From Anaerolineaceae bacterium (GTDB taxonomy: Bacteria; Chloroflexota; Anaerolineae; Anaerolineales; Villigracilaceae), in NCBI GenBank assembly GCA_009772985.1, contig WOUS01000004.1, positions 1-64,000 of the forward strand: 64,000 bases of DNA, given 5' to 3'. Below the pieces are notes generated by a model, which had not been told where the DNA came from, did not search any database, and saw nothing but the letters and a program-made list of their open reading frames with translations. Positions 7,927 through 16,986 of this stretch are shown here, in pieces (position 1 is the first letter of the stretch; each line of letters opens with the position of its first letter). Both the position numbers and the translations under genes were made by a program.

Positions 7927-10122
7927 TTAACCGTCGCAGCGATACAACTGAAGATTGTCGGCGTTGGGCGCGTTCCGGGCAGACGGCCCAAACCCCGGCA
8001 CGACAATGCAGTTCTGTTTCAGCCAGACGAGAATGCCGTTGCCGCGGCCTTCGCTGCCGTACAGCACGTAACGCAGTTCCCCGTCTGCCACCATTTCCGC
8101 CAGCCCCTGCGCGTCGATCACCGGGTCGGAGCCGCCGAACCCGCCCATGTAGAGCACCGGGCGGCCGGTGGCGATCACCATCGGCGCGCCGGTCCCGGCG
8201 CTGGGCACGGCTACGAGATACTCGACACCCTGCGTATTCTCTTGCAGAAACGCCAGCAGGGCTTCGTTGACCTGCCTGCCCCGGTTGGCGTTCTGGCGCG
8301 GCTGGGAGGCAGGTGCGTTGGCGGGCTGCTGGATGTTGGCCTGCGGCGCGCCGGTCCCGGCGTAGGCGGTCGGCAGGTTGAGGTCCGGGTTGCCGAGCGT
8401 CGTCATCACAGTCCAGAAGAAGGGGATGACCAGCATGGCGGTCAGGATGGAGGCGTAGCCCGCGCTGTGCGTCCGCCGGAACAGGAGCAGGAGAATGCCC
8501 GCCAGCAGCAACGCGCCCGCGGCGAACATCCAGATTCCCTGCACGCCGTACTGATGCGCGGCGTAAATCTCGAAGCCGACCGTGGCGGCCGCGCCGGCCA
8601 GCAGCAATCCGTTCACCCACGGACGCCCGGCCTGCCAGCGCCACAACAGGGCGAATCCGCCCCCGACGACCGCGCCCAGGGCCGGCGCCAGCATGATGGC
8701 ATAGTAAGCGTGGAAGATGCCCTCGATCGCGCTGAAGAAGACCAGGCAGGTCAGCAGCCAGCCGCCCCACAGAACGAGGGCTTTGTGGCCGCCGGCCTCC
8801 AGCGGAAAGCGGATCCGCCCGGCGAAGGCCAGCAGGAGGATGCCGAGCAGGGCGAAGGGCAGCAGCCAGGACATTTGCTTGGAGAGCGGCGGCTGGAAGA
8901 AGCGGAAGACGCCCGGCGAACCGGTCTCCTGGCTGAAGGGCGTGCTGCTGCTTGATCCGCCGGGGGTTTGGGGCTGTGACTGAGGCTGGCTTTGCTGCGG
9001 AATCTTGTCCGGGGGGGTGCAGACCATGCGATCGAAGTTGGGCGGCATGATGCAGATTCCCGTAATGGTCTGGTATGGCAGGTCGAACGAGCAGGCTGCT
9101 CCCAGCGTCTGGCCGGCGCAAGCGTCGAAGGCTTGTTGCGGAGGGCCTTGCGGCGCGGGCTGGGCGGGAGAAGATCCCGGCGCGGAGGGCTGGCCGGAGG
9201 GCAGCGGAGCGGCGGGCGGCTGGATCCCCGGCGCGGTGGACTGGTTGTCCGGTCCCTGGGCATCGGCCTGGTTGCGGATGGCGTTCCATTTGCCGCCCAG
9301 GAGCCGCGACATGCCGTTGTGCCCGATGATGAGTTCCATTACCGTGTTGTTCTGGCTGCTGCCAATGTAGGGACGTTCGTCGGCAGGCGTCAGGTCCACG
9401 GCCACTGCCCACGAGAGGGAGACGATGACCAGCACGACGGTCGCCAGCGCAAGATGAAGCAGTTTGCGCCACCAGCCATTTTTGGAGGCGAAGAAATACA
9501 GCGCGTAGAAAGCCGGAAGCGGCAGGAAGGCCTGCATCATCTTGATGTTGAATCCCAGGCCGACGATGAACGCGCCGAGCAGGAGGTAACGCAGTTTGCC
9601 GCTTTCGACCGCGGCGATGAAGGCCCAGGCTGCCAGCAGGAGAACGAATACCAGCATCCCGTCCATGGTGTTGTTGCGGTCGGTGGCGATCAGCACCGGC
9701 GTGACCGTCAACACCAGCGCGGCGACCAGCCCGGCGAGCTTGCCCAGATGCTTCTGCACCAGGTGATACAGCAGCGGCACGCTCAGGATGCCGGCCAGGA
9801 TGTTCGGCAGGCTGGTGGAGAATCCGCTCACGCCCAGGCCGAGGGCGAAGAGCGTCTCGATCCACAGGCCGAGCGGGGGCTTGTCCACGGTCACCGATCC
9901 GCCCGGCTCGGCGGCGGCGAAGAAGAAGTTGTGCCACGACTGGGTCATGCTCTCGACCGCCGCGGTGTAGTACGCGTTGGAGTCGCCGATGGAGCCGATG
10001 TTCGCGAAATGGAGAAATACCGACAGCAGGATGATGCCCGCCAGCAGCAGGTGTGTGGTCGTGATCCGCCCGGCAATCTTGCGGTCGAGGAAGGAAGCGG
10101 GGTGTTCTGATGGGATGGTCAT
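7927..10122 (-). CDS. GT39-family membrane glycosyltransferase (ArnT/PMT-like)
   Basis: The 731-residue protein has an acidic motif in the first periplasmic loop (SIGDSNAYY, about 45-52), as in polyprenyl-phosphate-sugar-dependent GT-C transferases, and about 11-12 membrane helices. Between helices near residues 265-400 there is a long periplasmic insert rich in Gln, Pro and Ser with low complexity. The C-terminal domain ends in a small Cys-containing globular part. The likely role is transfer of a sugar from a lipid carrier to protein, lipid or polysaccharide outside the membrane. A GtrA-family protein is encoded upstream in the same direction, supporting lipid-linked sugar handling. Confidence 0.88.
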   Translation of the reverse strand: MTIPSEHPASFLDRKIAGRITTTHLLLAGIILLSVFLHFANIGSIGDSNAYYTAAVESMTQSWHNFFFAAAEPGGSVTVDKPPLGLWIETLFALGLGVSGFSTSLPNILAGILSVPLLYHLVQKHLGKLAGLVAALVLTVTPVLIATDRNNTMDGMLVFVLLLAAWAFIAAVESGKLRYLLLGAFIVGLGFNIKMMQAFLPLPAFYALYFFASKNGWWRKLLHLALATVVLVIVSLSWAVAVDLTPADERPYIGSSQNNTVMELIIGHNGMSRLLGGKWNAIRNQADAQGPDNQSTAPGIQPPAAPLPSGQPSAPGSSPAQPAPQGPPQQAFDACAGQTLGAACSFDLPYQTITGICIMPPNFDRMVCTPPDKIPQQSQPQSQPQTPGGSSSSTPFSQETGSPGVFRFFQPPLSKQMSWLLPFALLGILLLAFAGRIRFPLEAGGHKALVLWGGWLLTCLVFFSAIEGIFHAYYAIMLAPALGAVVGGGFALLWRWQAGRPWVNGLLLAGAAATVGFEIYAAHQYGVQGIWMFAAGALLLAGILLLLFRRTHSAGYASILTAMLVIPFFWTVMTTLGNPDLNLPTAYAGTGAPQANIQQPANAPASQPRQNANRGRQVNEALLAFLQENTQGVEYLVAVPSAGTGAPMVIATGRPVLYMGGFGGSDPVIDAQGLAEMVADGELRYVLYGSEGRGNGILVWLKQNCIVVPGFGPSARNAPNADNLQLYRCDG

Positions 10123-10185
10123 GTTGTCTCCGATTGTATCAAACCTGATTTGTGGTTCTGGTTCCAGCCACTGGACAATTTTAGA

Positions 10186-10284
10186 AATTGGACGCGGACG
10201 AGCGCTGACGAGCGCGGAAAAACCTGTTTTTCGCTTTTCCTTGACAAAAAATCCGCGTTATTTCGCGTTTATCCGCGTCCAATT
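10186..10284. repeat. Inverted repeat overlapping the end of the GtrA gene
   Basis: Perfect 13-base arms (AATTGGACGCGGA and its complement) at 10186-10198 and 10272-10284 enclose about 73 bases. The right arm covers the last codons of the GtrA gene (stop at 10269-10271), so the protein's C-terminal residues AGIGRG come from the repeat, which suggests insertion into the gene's 3' end. Confidence 0.7.
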
Positions 10285-10736
10285 CCTGCAGCGTCAGGCG
10301 GCTTGGTTCTGGTTTTGAACGTCCAGGCGCGGTTGGCAAAGTAGTTCCAGAAGACGACGATGCTGGTGGCGAGCACTTTGGCGGGCAGGTAGCCGAAATC
10401 CGGGTTGCCGGTCCACGCGCCGAGCGGACCTTCCAGCCCGAGCACGATCACGTCGTTCAGCGCCAGCCCGATCAGGCTGACGCACGCGAAGCGGGCAAAC
10501 TGCGCCCAGCCCGCCCGCGTCTGCCCGGCGAAGGTCCAGCGCGAGTTCCAGAAGTAGTTGCTGGCCAGCCCGGCCAGGAAGCCGAGCGAGGCCGCTGGCA
10601 GGGTGGGCATCCCGGCCAGTTTCAAACCGGTCAGCAGGCCGAAGTCCAGGAGCGTGCCGAGCGCGCCCACCGCCAGGAAACGGGCGAAGCGTGTCAGTTC
10701 GGGGGAACGGGGCAGGCGTCGGGAGAGGGTCGTCAT
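10269..10736 (-). CDS. GtrA-family membrane protein
   Basis: A 155-residue protein with four membrane helices and the family features: RFLAVGALGTLLDFGLL in helix 1, the SNYFWNSRWTF motif after helix 2, and the related NYFANRAWTF near the C-terminus. GtrA proteins are thought to flip or assist flipping of polyprenyl-phosphate-linked sugars. Its location directly upstream of a GT39 transferase that needs such a donor fits that role. The last residues are encoded by an inverted repeat. Confidence 0.88.
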   Translation of the reverse strand: MTTLSRRLPRSPELTRFARFLAVGALGTLLDFGLLTGLKLAGMPTLPAASLGFLAGLASNYFWNSRWTFAGQTRAGWAQFARFACVSLIGLALNDVIVLGLEGPLGAWTGNPDFGYLPAKVLATSIVVFWNYFANRAWTFKTRTKPPDAAGIGRG

Positions 10737-10940
10737 CGCGTCAACCTTTTGATTGCCTGCATTGTAGAGGAAGGTTGTTCAGGTTTGGTTTAGGCGGGGT
10801 AAATTTGTGGCAAACTGTTTGCCGCTAGTCGCCACTGAAAAGGCCAGAAACCCGCTGAAGCGGGTTCATCCGATGCCGGGGGCCGGTTGAGCAGTTTTCC
10901 CTTAATCAAATCTGAACAAATCTCGTGTATCATAGGCTTG

Positions 10941-11621
10941 ATGAAAACCATCCTCATTGTTGACGACTCGGCCAGCGTGCGCCGCCTCCTGGAGGAATAC
11001 CTCACCGGGCAGGGCTTCCGCGCCGTCATGGCCGTCAACGGACGCGAGGCCATCTACGCCGCCCGCCACGAACAGCCGGACCTGATCCTGCTCGACCTGA
11101 TGATGCCCGAAATGGACGGCTACGAATTCCTGCGCCGCTACCGCCAGGAACGCCAGACGCCGGTCATCATCATCACCGCCCGCGAAGAAGAAGCCGACGC
11201 CGTGCTCGGCCTCGAACTGGGTGCGGACGATTACATCATCAAACCGTTCCGGATGCGCGAACTGGTCTCGCGCATCCACGCCGTCCTGCGCCGCGCCGAC
11301 GGGGAATCCGCGCCGGCGCGTGTCCTGCGCTCCGGCGAACTGGTGGTGGACGAAACCACCCGGACCGTCAGCCTGCGCGGCGGGCCTGTCCACCTGACCC
11401 ACACCGAGTTCGACCTGCTGGCCCTGCTGATGGCCGCGCCCGGTCGCGTGTTCACCCGCGCGCAACTGGTGGAGCGCCTGGCCGACAGCGGGTTCGTGGG
11501 CGCCGAACGCACGCTCAACGTCCACGTGCGCAACCTGCGCGCCAAACTCGAGTCCGATGACGATTCCCCTGAGTACATCGAAACCGTCTTCGGCGTGGGA
11601 TACCGTTTCAGGCAGGAATGA
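10941..11621 (+). CDS. OmpR/PhoB-family response regulator
   Basis: A 226-residue regulator. The receiver domain has D8/D9, the phospho-acceptor D52 (LLDLMMPEMDG) and the conserved Lys in YIIKPF near 101. A winged-helix DNA-binding domain follows from about 128 (LRSGELVVDE) to GVGYRF at the end. I start it at the ATG at 10941, because the domain begins immediately (MKTILIVDDS). The kinase gene starts one base after its stop. Confidence 0.95.
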   Translation: MKTILIVDDSASVRRLLEEYLTGQGFRAVMAVNGREAIYAARHEQPDLILLDLMMPEMDGYEFLRRYRQERQTPVIIITAREEEADAVLGLELGADDYIIKPFRMRELVSRIHAVLRRADGESAPARVLRSGELVVDETTRTVSLRGGPVHLTHTEFDLLALLMAAPGRVFTRAQLVERLADSGFVGAERTLNVHVRNLRAKLESDDDSPEYIETVFGVGYRFRQE

Positions 11622-11622
11622 C

Positions 11623-13032
11623 ATGCGTACCATTTCCCGAAAACTGACTCTCGCTTTCCTGCTCGTGGCCGTCATCGCCGCCGCGCTGGTGGCTGTCGTT
11701 GTGCGCCTGACCAGCCCGGACCGGCTGAATGCCCTGCTGCGCGACCAGGCGCGCGCCCAACTGGAGACCGTGCTGGTGGACTATTACACGGCCAACGGGT
11801 CGTTCGACGGCGTTGCGACCGTGCTCGCTTCGAGCGGATTCCTGCCGCCCTCGCCTCACCAGGTCCAGCCCGGGCAGCCTGCTGGCGGCGTCCAGCCTTT
11901 CGATGCCAGCCAGGCCAGTCCGCGCGAAAGCCGCCTGGTCTTCGCACTGGCAGACGAACGCGGCGTGGTCATCCTGACCATGCTCCCCAACTACGCCCTC
12001 GGTTCCCAACTCCCCCCCGACCGGCTGGCGTTGGGAAAAGTCATCGAGGTGGACGGGCGCGTCATCGGCACGATTTTCACCCCTCCCGATGCGTTTGTTT
12101 TTACATCCGAGGAGCAGGCCTACCTCGACCGCACCAGCCAGGCGCTCTGGCTGGCGGCTCTAGGGGCGATTGCCGCGGCGCTGGTGACCGGCGTCCTGCT
12201 GGCGCGCTCCTTCGCCCGTCCGGTGCGCCTGCTCACTTCCGCGGCGCGCAAAATGGCGGGCGGCGAACTGGAGCAGGAGGTGCCGGTCGCATCGAAGGAC
12301 GAGATCGGTGAATTGACGCAGGCCTTCAATAGCATGAGCCATGCCGTTTCGCAGGCCAACCAGTTGCGCAAGCAGATGACCGCCGACATCGCCCACGACC
12401 TGCGCACCCCGCTGACGGTCATCGCCGGGTACATCGAATCCATGCAGGAAGGAGTGCTGGAGCCGACCCCGGAGCGGCTGGAGATTATCCATTCTGAGAT
12501 CGAGCGCCTGCAGCGCATGGTCGAGGACCTGCGCACGCTCTCGCGTGCCGACGCGGGCGAACTGGCGCTCGTCCGCCAGCCAATAGCCCCGCGCACCCTG
12601 CTGGAGCGGGTCGCCTCTGTCTATTGCCACGCGGCCGGACAGCAGGAAATCACGCTGAAAATTGACGCCGCCGATGGCCTGCATGAAATCCATGTGGACG
12701 AAGCCCGCATGGTGCAGGTGCTGGGGAACCTCGTGGATAACGCGCTGCGCTATACCCCGGCCGGCGGGACCGTCATCCTGGGCGCGTCGCAGACGGAGGC
12801 TGGTGTCACGTTGTTGGTCCAGGATGCCGGTCAGGGCATCCAGCCGGAGGACCTGCCGCACGTCTTCGAGCGCTTCTACCGCGCCGACAAATCGCGCGCC
12901 GACGCCGAGGGCGCTTCGGGGCTGGGGCTGGCGATTGCCAGGGCGATTGTCGTCGCGCATGGCGGCGAACTCCGCGCCGAGTCCGCGCCGGGGGAGGGGA
13001 CGCTGATGGTGATCACCCTGCCGATTTCATAA
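11623..13032 (+). CDS. HAMP-domain sensor histidine kinase
   Basis: A 469-residue membrane kinase: helix 1 at about 9-28, an extracytoplasmic sensor to about 172 with a Pro/Gln-rich loop, helix 2 at 174-195, HAMP at 196-250, HisKA with phospho-acceptor H258 (IAHDLRTPLT), and HATPase with the N box (NLVDNALRYTP), the DAGQGI and GLGLAIA motifs. It forms a two-component system with the regulator just upstream. The last 100 bases of this gene are duplicated at 13653-13761. Confidence 0.95.
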   Translation: MRTISRKLTLAFLLVAVIAAALVAVVVRLTSPDRLNALLRDQARAQLETVLVDYYTANGSFDGVATVLASSGFLPPSPHQVQPGQPAGGVQPFDASQASPRESRLVFALADERGVVILTMLPNYALGSQLPPDRLALGKVIEVDGRVIGTIFTPPDAFVFTSEEQAYLDRTSQALWLAALGAIAAALVTGVLLARSFARPVRLLTSAARKMAGGELEQEVPVASKDEIGELTQAFNSMSHAVSQANQLRKQMTADIAHDLRTPLTVIAGYIESMQEGVLEPTPERLEIIHSEIERLQRMVEDLRTLSRADAGELALVRQPIAPRTLLERVASVYCHAAGQQEITLKIDAADGLHEIHVDEARMVQVLGNLVDNALRYTPAGGTVILGASQTEAGVTLLVQDAGQGIQPEDLPHVFERFYRADKSRADAEGASGLGLAIARAIVVAHGGELRAESAPGEGTLMVITLPIS

Positions 13033-13147
13033 TGCGGAAGAATATGACGTATCCCAAATTTTTCTCAGGAGCGAAAATCATCCTCCTCTCCTTCGGGAGG
13101 GCGGGAGGCTATGTGGGTTTCGGGGTAAAATTCAGGAGGAGGTAAGC

Positions 13148-13600
13148 ATGAAGAGACTGATCACGATGGCTGTGGTGGTATGTGTGCTAGCGGGGTGCGC
13201 GCCGGCGGAGACGCCTACGCCCACGGCTGTGCCTCCGACTGTCACTGCCACTGCAACCACCTTGCCAACTGCAACAAACACCCCTACACTTACCCCAACA
13301 CTCACCCCTACCCCCACTTTTACAGCTCAAGAATTAATAACCTACATGGAAAACCATACAGGCGAGAATATCTGCTTGCAGGTGAATATCTTACAATTTA
13401 TAAGCGATCGTAAGGTCTACGCATCTACTGTCTCACCTGTTATACCGATCATTATTGAGACAAATGTCGGTTTTGCGGGCCTGACTTCTTTTGAAAACAT
13501 TACTTTTTGTGGGATCATTGGAGAAAAATATTGCTTGACGCATCCGATGACAGGCGAATTTTGCTTTCCCTTTATGGAATCAGCGATCTACCAAAAATAA
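13148..13600 (+). CDS. Small Thr/Pro-linker lipoprotein
   Basis: The 150-residue product begins with a lipoprotein signal peptide ending in VLAGC, followed by a Thr/Pro-rich linker (about residues 20-58) and a small domain from about 60 with five Cys, including two near the C-terminus. A strong AGGAGGAGG ribosome site precedes the ATG. The domain is AT-richer than neighbouring genes and I do not recognise it. It lies between an intact histidine kinase gene and a fragment of the same kinase, so it appears to have been inserted, or to have replaced a duplicated kinase. Confidence 0.65.
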   Translation: MKRLITMAVVVCVLAGCAPAETPTPTAVPPTVTATATTLPTATNTPTLTPTLTPTPTFTAQELITYMENHTGENICLQVNILQFISDRKVYASTVSPVIPIIIETNVGFAGLTSFENITFCGIIGEKYCLTHPMTGEFCFPFMESAIYQK

Positions 13601-13652
13601 ACAAAATTACCAGGGCGGGGGCGCGATGCCCCCTTCAGGAGAGGCCGACGCC

Positions 13653-13761
13653 GGGGCTGGCGATTGCCAGGGCGATTGTCGTCGCGCATGGCGGCGAACT
13701 TCGCGCCGAGTCCGCACCGGGGCAGGGGACGAAGATGAGCATCCATCTCCCCATCAACTAG
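13653..13761 (+). pseudogene. 3' remnant of a histidine kinase gene
   Basis: This reads as the last 36 residues of a kinase ATPase domain (GLAIARAIVVAHGGELRAES, then a diverged end). The DNA is nearly identical to the 3' end of the intact kinase gene for the first 50 bases, then diverges at the final codons. There is no start codon or the rest of the domain. It is best read as the tail of a lost tandem paralogue. Confidence 0.8.
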
Positions 13762-13815
13762 GAGGGTTAGGTTGTTGATGTATAATTCGAGGATGAATTC
13801 CACGCTGGAGGAACC

Positions 13816-14244
13816 ATGACCGAACGCAAGACTAGTCCTGAGCAGGGTCGAAGGATCCGTGTGCTGGTCGCCAAGCCGGGCCTCGACGGGCACGACCGGG
13901 GCGCAAAAGTGGTGGCGCGCGCCCTGCGCGACGCCGGGATGGAGGTCATCTACACCGGCCTGCGCCAGACGCCGGAGATGATCGCCGAAGCCGCCCTGCA
14001 GGAGGACGTGGACGTGGTCGGCCTGTCCATCCTGTCGGGCGCGCACATGACGCTCATCCCCCGCATCGTCGAACTGCTCAAGGCCAACGGGCAGGCGCAC
14101 GTCAAACTCTTCCTCGGCGGCATCATCCCGGACGAGGACGCGCCGCGCCTGAAGGAGATGGGGGTGGCAGGCATTTACGGTCCCGGCACGCCGACCGGGA
14201 CGATCATTGACGACATCCGCTCCGCCTGCGCGCAAAAACCATGA
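13816..14244 (+). CDS. Methylmalonyl-CoA mutase, B12-binding subunit
   Basis: A 142-residue stand-alone cobalamin-binding domain with the signature [10 protein letters not shown], in which H26 replaces the lower ligand of B12, the LSILSGAH motif and the GGIIPDED loop, and the [11 protein letters not shown] end. This is the small subunit of the two-polypeptide mutase that converts methylmalonyl-CoA to succinyl-CoA. The large subunit is encoded separately at 25161-26840. The gene overlaps meaB by four bases (ATGA), so chaperone and subunit are translationally coupled. GGAGG precedes the ATG. Confidence 0.95.
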   Translation: MTERKTSPEQGRRIRVLVAKPGLDGHDRGAKVVARALRDAGMEVIYTGLRQTPEMIAEAALQEDVDVVGLSILSGAHMTLIPRIVELLKANGQAHVKLFLGGIIPDEDAPRLKEMGVAGIYGPGTPTGTIIDDIRSACAQKP

Positions 14245-15239
14245 CCCTGGCCCAATCCGTTCTGGCTGGCGAAAGCCTGGCGCTGGCGCGGCTGCTCACG
14301 CAGGTGGAAAATGACTCGCCCGAAGGCCGCGCGGCGCTGAACGAACTCTTCCCCCACACCGGCAGAGCACATCTCATCGGCGTCACCGGCGCTCCCGGGA
14401 CCGGGAAATCGTCGCTCGTCAACCGGATCGCACTGCACTTCCGCAAGCCGCCCGCCGGGACCCCGCGCCGGGTGGCGGTGCTGGCGGTGGACCCATCCAG
14501 CCCGTTCACGGGCGGAGCGGTGCTAGGCGACCGGGTGCGGATGCGCGACCTGGCCGGCGACCGCGGCGTCTTCATCCGCTCGATGGCCACGCGCGGCTCG
14601 CTGGGCGGACTGGCGCACGCGACGGCGGCCATGGCGCAGGTCTTCGACGCGGCCGGGTTCGATGTGGTGCTGATCGAGACCGTCGGCGCGGGGCAGGCGG
14701 AAGTGGATATTGCCCGGCTGGCGCACACCACGCTGGTGGTCGAGTCCCCCGGTCTGGGCGACGAGATCCAGGCCATCAAGGCTGGTATTCTCGAAATCGC
14801 CGACATCCTCGTGGTCAACAAGGCGGACCTGCCCGGCGTGGAGCATACCGAGCGCGCCCTGAAAAGCATGCTCGACCTGGCCCACCCGGTCGAGAAAGTC
14901 TTCCTCCATCATGGGCAAACAATGACCATCCACGCGGCCGGAGCGGAAATCGGTCCGCTGTGGGTCCCGCCGGTCCAGCGGACGGTGTCGCTCGACGGGA
15001 GCGGGGTGGCGGAGTTGGTGGAAGCCATTGACCTCCACGCGCAGCACCTCCGCCAGAGCGGGGAGTGGGGCCGCCGCGAGCGCGCCCGCCTCGAAGCCGA
15101 ACTGGAATCGCTAATCACCGGGACGCTGGTCGCGCAGTTCCGCCTCCGCGTGCCGGAGGCGCGTTATGATGAAATTGTGGAACGGCTGTTACGCCGCGAA
15201 CTCTCGCCGCGCGAGGCGGTGGAGGCGCTGTTGGGATAA
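14241..15239 (+). CDS. meaB: Methylmalonyl-CoA mutase-associated GTPase MeaB
   Basis: A 332-residue P-loop GTPase of the MeaB/ArgK family. The Walker A motif is GAPGTGKSS (about 50-58); a DPSSPFTGG segment follows VLAVD; the switch region contains [13 protein letters not shown]; and the guanine-specificity motif NKAD is near 194. The family loads and protects the adenosylcobalamin cofactor of methylmalonyl-CoA mutase. It directly follows, and overlaps, the mutase B12-binding subunit and is followed by a terminator. Confidence 0.96.
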   Translation: MTLAQSVLAGESLALARLLTQVENDSPEGRAALNELFPHTGRAHLIGVTGAPGTGKSSLVNRIALHFRKPPAGTPRRVAVLAVDPSSPFTGGAVLGDRVRMRDLAGDRGVFIRSMATRGSLGGLAHATAAMAQVFDAAGFDVVLIETVGAGQAEVDIARLAHTTLVVESPGLGDEIQAIKAGILEIADILVVNKADLPGVEHTERALKSMLDLAHPVEKVFLHHGQTMTIHAAGAEIGPLWVPPVQRTVSLDGSGVAELVEAIDLHAQHLRQSGEWGRRERARLEAELESLITGTLVAQFRLRVPEARYDEIVERLLRRELSPREAVEALLG

Positions 15240-15240
15240 G

Positions 15241-15268
15241 AAAACGACCCGTCGGCGGGTCGTTTTTC
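15241..15268 (+). terminator. Rho-independent terminator after meaB
   Basis: The stem CGACCCG (15245-15251) with its complement at 15256-15262 and a TCGG tetraloop is extended by flanking A and T runs (AAAA before, TTTTT after). Confidence 0.88.
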
Positions 15269-15340
15269 TCGAAATATGCGGGGGACGCTCCCGCGTCCAT
15301 GCCGGGGTCACGAACAGGTTCGGCGGCTGACTGCATGGCC

Positions 15341-15670
15341 TCACTGGTTTTGAAGCGTGGTTTTGAGAACTTCCGTCACCCAGCCGTTCAGGCTCTTGTC
15401 TTCCAACTTCGCCTGAATGAATGCTTTGCGATGCAACTCGGCAGGCAGGCGAAGGACAAATTTCCCTGAAAACGGCTTTTCAGGCGACTCGCCGCGCTGC
15501 GCGCAAAAATCGAGATAATCATCAACCGATTCTCGAAAAGCCTTCTGAACTTCATCAACGCTGCGGCCTTCGAATGTGATTACATCACGGACATTGATCA
15601 CATCGCCGTACAGAATGCCCGTTTCTTCGTCAATTTCGACTTTGCCGATATACCCTTTATATTCCATCAT
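15341..15670 (-). CDS. hicB: HicB-family antitoxin
   Basis: A 109-residue antitoxin of a type II toxin-antitoxin system. The N-terminal HicB-like domain (about 1-55: YKGYIGKVEIDEETGILYGDV, DVITFEGRSVDEV) is followed by a C-terminal ribbon-helix-helix DNA-binding part (GKFVLRLPAELHRK). It overlaps the stop of the upstream hicA remnant, as in normal hicAB operons. Because the toxin gene has lost its 5' end, this antitoxin is probably an orphan. Confidence 0.9.
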   Translation of the reverse strand: MMEYKGYIGKVEIDEETGILYGDVINVRDVITFEGRSVDEVQKAFRESVDDYLDFCAQRGESPEKPFSGKFVLRLPAELHRKAFIQAKLEDKSLNGWVTEVLKTTLQNQ

Positions 15671-15845
15671 GGCTTCACTCCTGCTGCTTCGAGAAACCTG
15701 CGGACGGATTTGACTGCGCCCTTGTTCATTTCCTTGCGCGGATGCGGACGGTGGAAAACAGCGCGAACACCTTTCAGCGCAACTCGTACGCGTGAGCCGC
15801 TGCCGGTGGTGAGCGAAGGCGAACCATCCGCTGGGCCGGTGTTGG
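15667..15845 (-). pseudogene. hicA: 5'-truncated HicA toxin gene
   Basis: The frame ending at 15667 reads ...GVRAVFHRPHPRKEMNKGA, then VKSVRRFLEAAGVKP and stop, which is the C-terminal half of a HicA mRNA interferase. The usual start (about 25 residues up to the GSH motif with the catalytic His) is missing: the family's GSH appears as GSR, and upstream the frame runs without any start codon to a TAA near 15860. Its 5' end coincides with the left edge of the restriction-modification islet, so insertion or rearrangement probably removed it. Confidence 0.75.
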
Positions 15846-15869
15846 GCCGTTTTTGACTTTATAGAGCCT

Positions 15870-16976
15870 TTACTCTGCTTGATTCATGACTACGAACAGA
15901 ATATCGGCGTAAGTTTCGTAATTTTCATTCTCCCATTGAAATTCCAAGCGCAGATTTTCCATTGTTTCTGGATTCATCGCGCCTAAATGGGAATGGATAG
16001 AATTTACCAATAAATCCTTGTTTCGCTTCAACTTCCAGCTTTCACCAAAATTCTCGGCGTCCACTAAAACAAGGAAGAACCGATTCGATGCGTCGAATCT
16101 ACGCACACCTTGATTTTCATACAGCCAGACTTTAAGAGCCTGTGAGTTATCAATTGTTTGTTGTAGTAGACGCATTCGAGTCGCTTTGAAGTCAATAATA
16201 AAATCTTGTGCGGCTTGTGATGTATGTTCTGTTACTTTAGCCAAAAGTTCTGAAAACAGAACACCAGCGGGCTTGTTATTATCAAACCATATACCTTGTT
16301 GACGACAAAAGGCTTTTAATAAAGTTAATTCGGGACGTAATCCTCCAGCCCTGCGTAATACTTCCATGTATCCTTCTGGAAAGTAAGTTACCTTCAAATC
16401 GAAAGGAAAGTTGTGGATAAAGAAGTCAACTTTTTTGACCAACCCCATAGCGGGCAAAACCGCTGGGTGGTCTTTGAATATGTCCTCAACAAGGATAGAT
16501 GACCAGTGGTTGTACCAAGAACACTGAACGTATCCCCTCATGCTGACATGGATTTCATTCTCGATGGCAGAATTGAGTACATCCCAACTTTGAATCTTTT
16601 TTATGTAATTGTCGACAATCGTTTGTTCAAGGCTGTTTTGATATAAACCGCCCCAGTCAAACACTTTCATCTGATATAACTGCGAAATGATGTAATTTTC
16701 ATTCTGCTTTCTCTCTGTTCGTTCTTGTTGAAAGAGTTCTCGAATGAAGTTTTCCAAAACAAGATTGTCAGGTTTTTGATTGTATACGTATTCAAACAAT
16801 TGACGCCCCTGGACGCCCTCGGTGTCAATTTGAATTCTTTGACAAAATTGGCGCATTTGCTCGGCGCGTGAAATAGAGCGCAGTTTAAGCCAAAAAATCC
16901 CGTTAGGATGGTGTAGCAATTCTACAAATCTATCATCATCGTATAATTTGCGAATGGCGTTGAAATCAGAAGGCAT
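15870..16976 (-). CDS. Probable type II restriction endonuclease
   Basis: The 368-residue protein has a PD-(D/E)XK-like core: VDFF (D184) followed by PFDLK (D193, K195), preceded by the SWYNHWSS segment near 153-160 that could supply the alpha-helical acidic residue. The rest shows no other enzyme signature. It starts 10 bases downstream of the stop of a DNA methyltransferase gene in the same direction, the usual arrangement for a type II system. Codon use is AT-rich compared with neighbours. The specificity is unknown. Confidence 0.72.
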   Translation of the reverse strand: MPSDFNAIRKLYDDDRFVELLHHPNGIFWLKLRSISRAEQMRQFCQRIQIDTEGVQGRQLFEYVYNQKPDNLVLENFIRELFQQERTERKQNENYIISQLYQMKVFDWGGLYQNSLEQTIVDNYIKKIQSWDVLNSAIENEIHVSMRGYVQCSWYNHWSSILVEDIFKDHPAVLPAMGLVKKVDFFIHNFPFDLKVTYFPEGYMEVLRRAGGLRPELTLLKAFCRQQGIWFDNNKPAGVLFSELLAKVTEHTSQAAQDFIIDFKATRMRLLQQTIDNSQALKVWLYENQGVRRFDASNRFFLVLVDAENFGESWKLKRNKDLLVNSIHSHLGAMNPETMENLRLEFQWENENYETYADILFVVMNQAE

Positions 16977-16986
16977 AATGACTCCA

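Noticed and set aside
7682..9937. 751-codon minus-strand frame overlapping the GT39 gene
   Set aside because: Arg/Pro/Ala-rich shadow of the GT39 coding frame; the GT39 frame has membrane helices and motifs.
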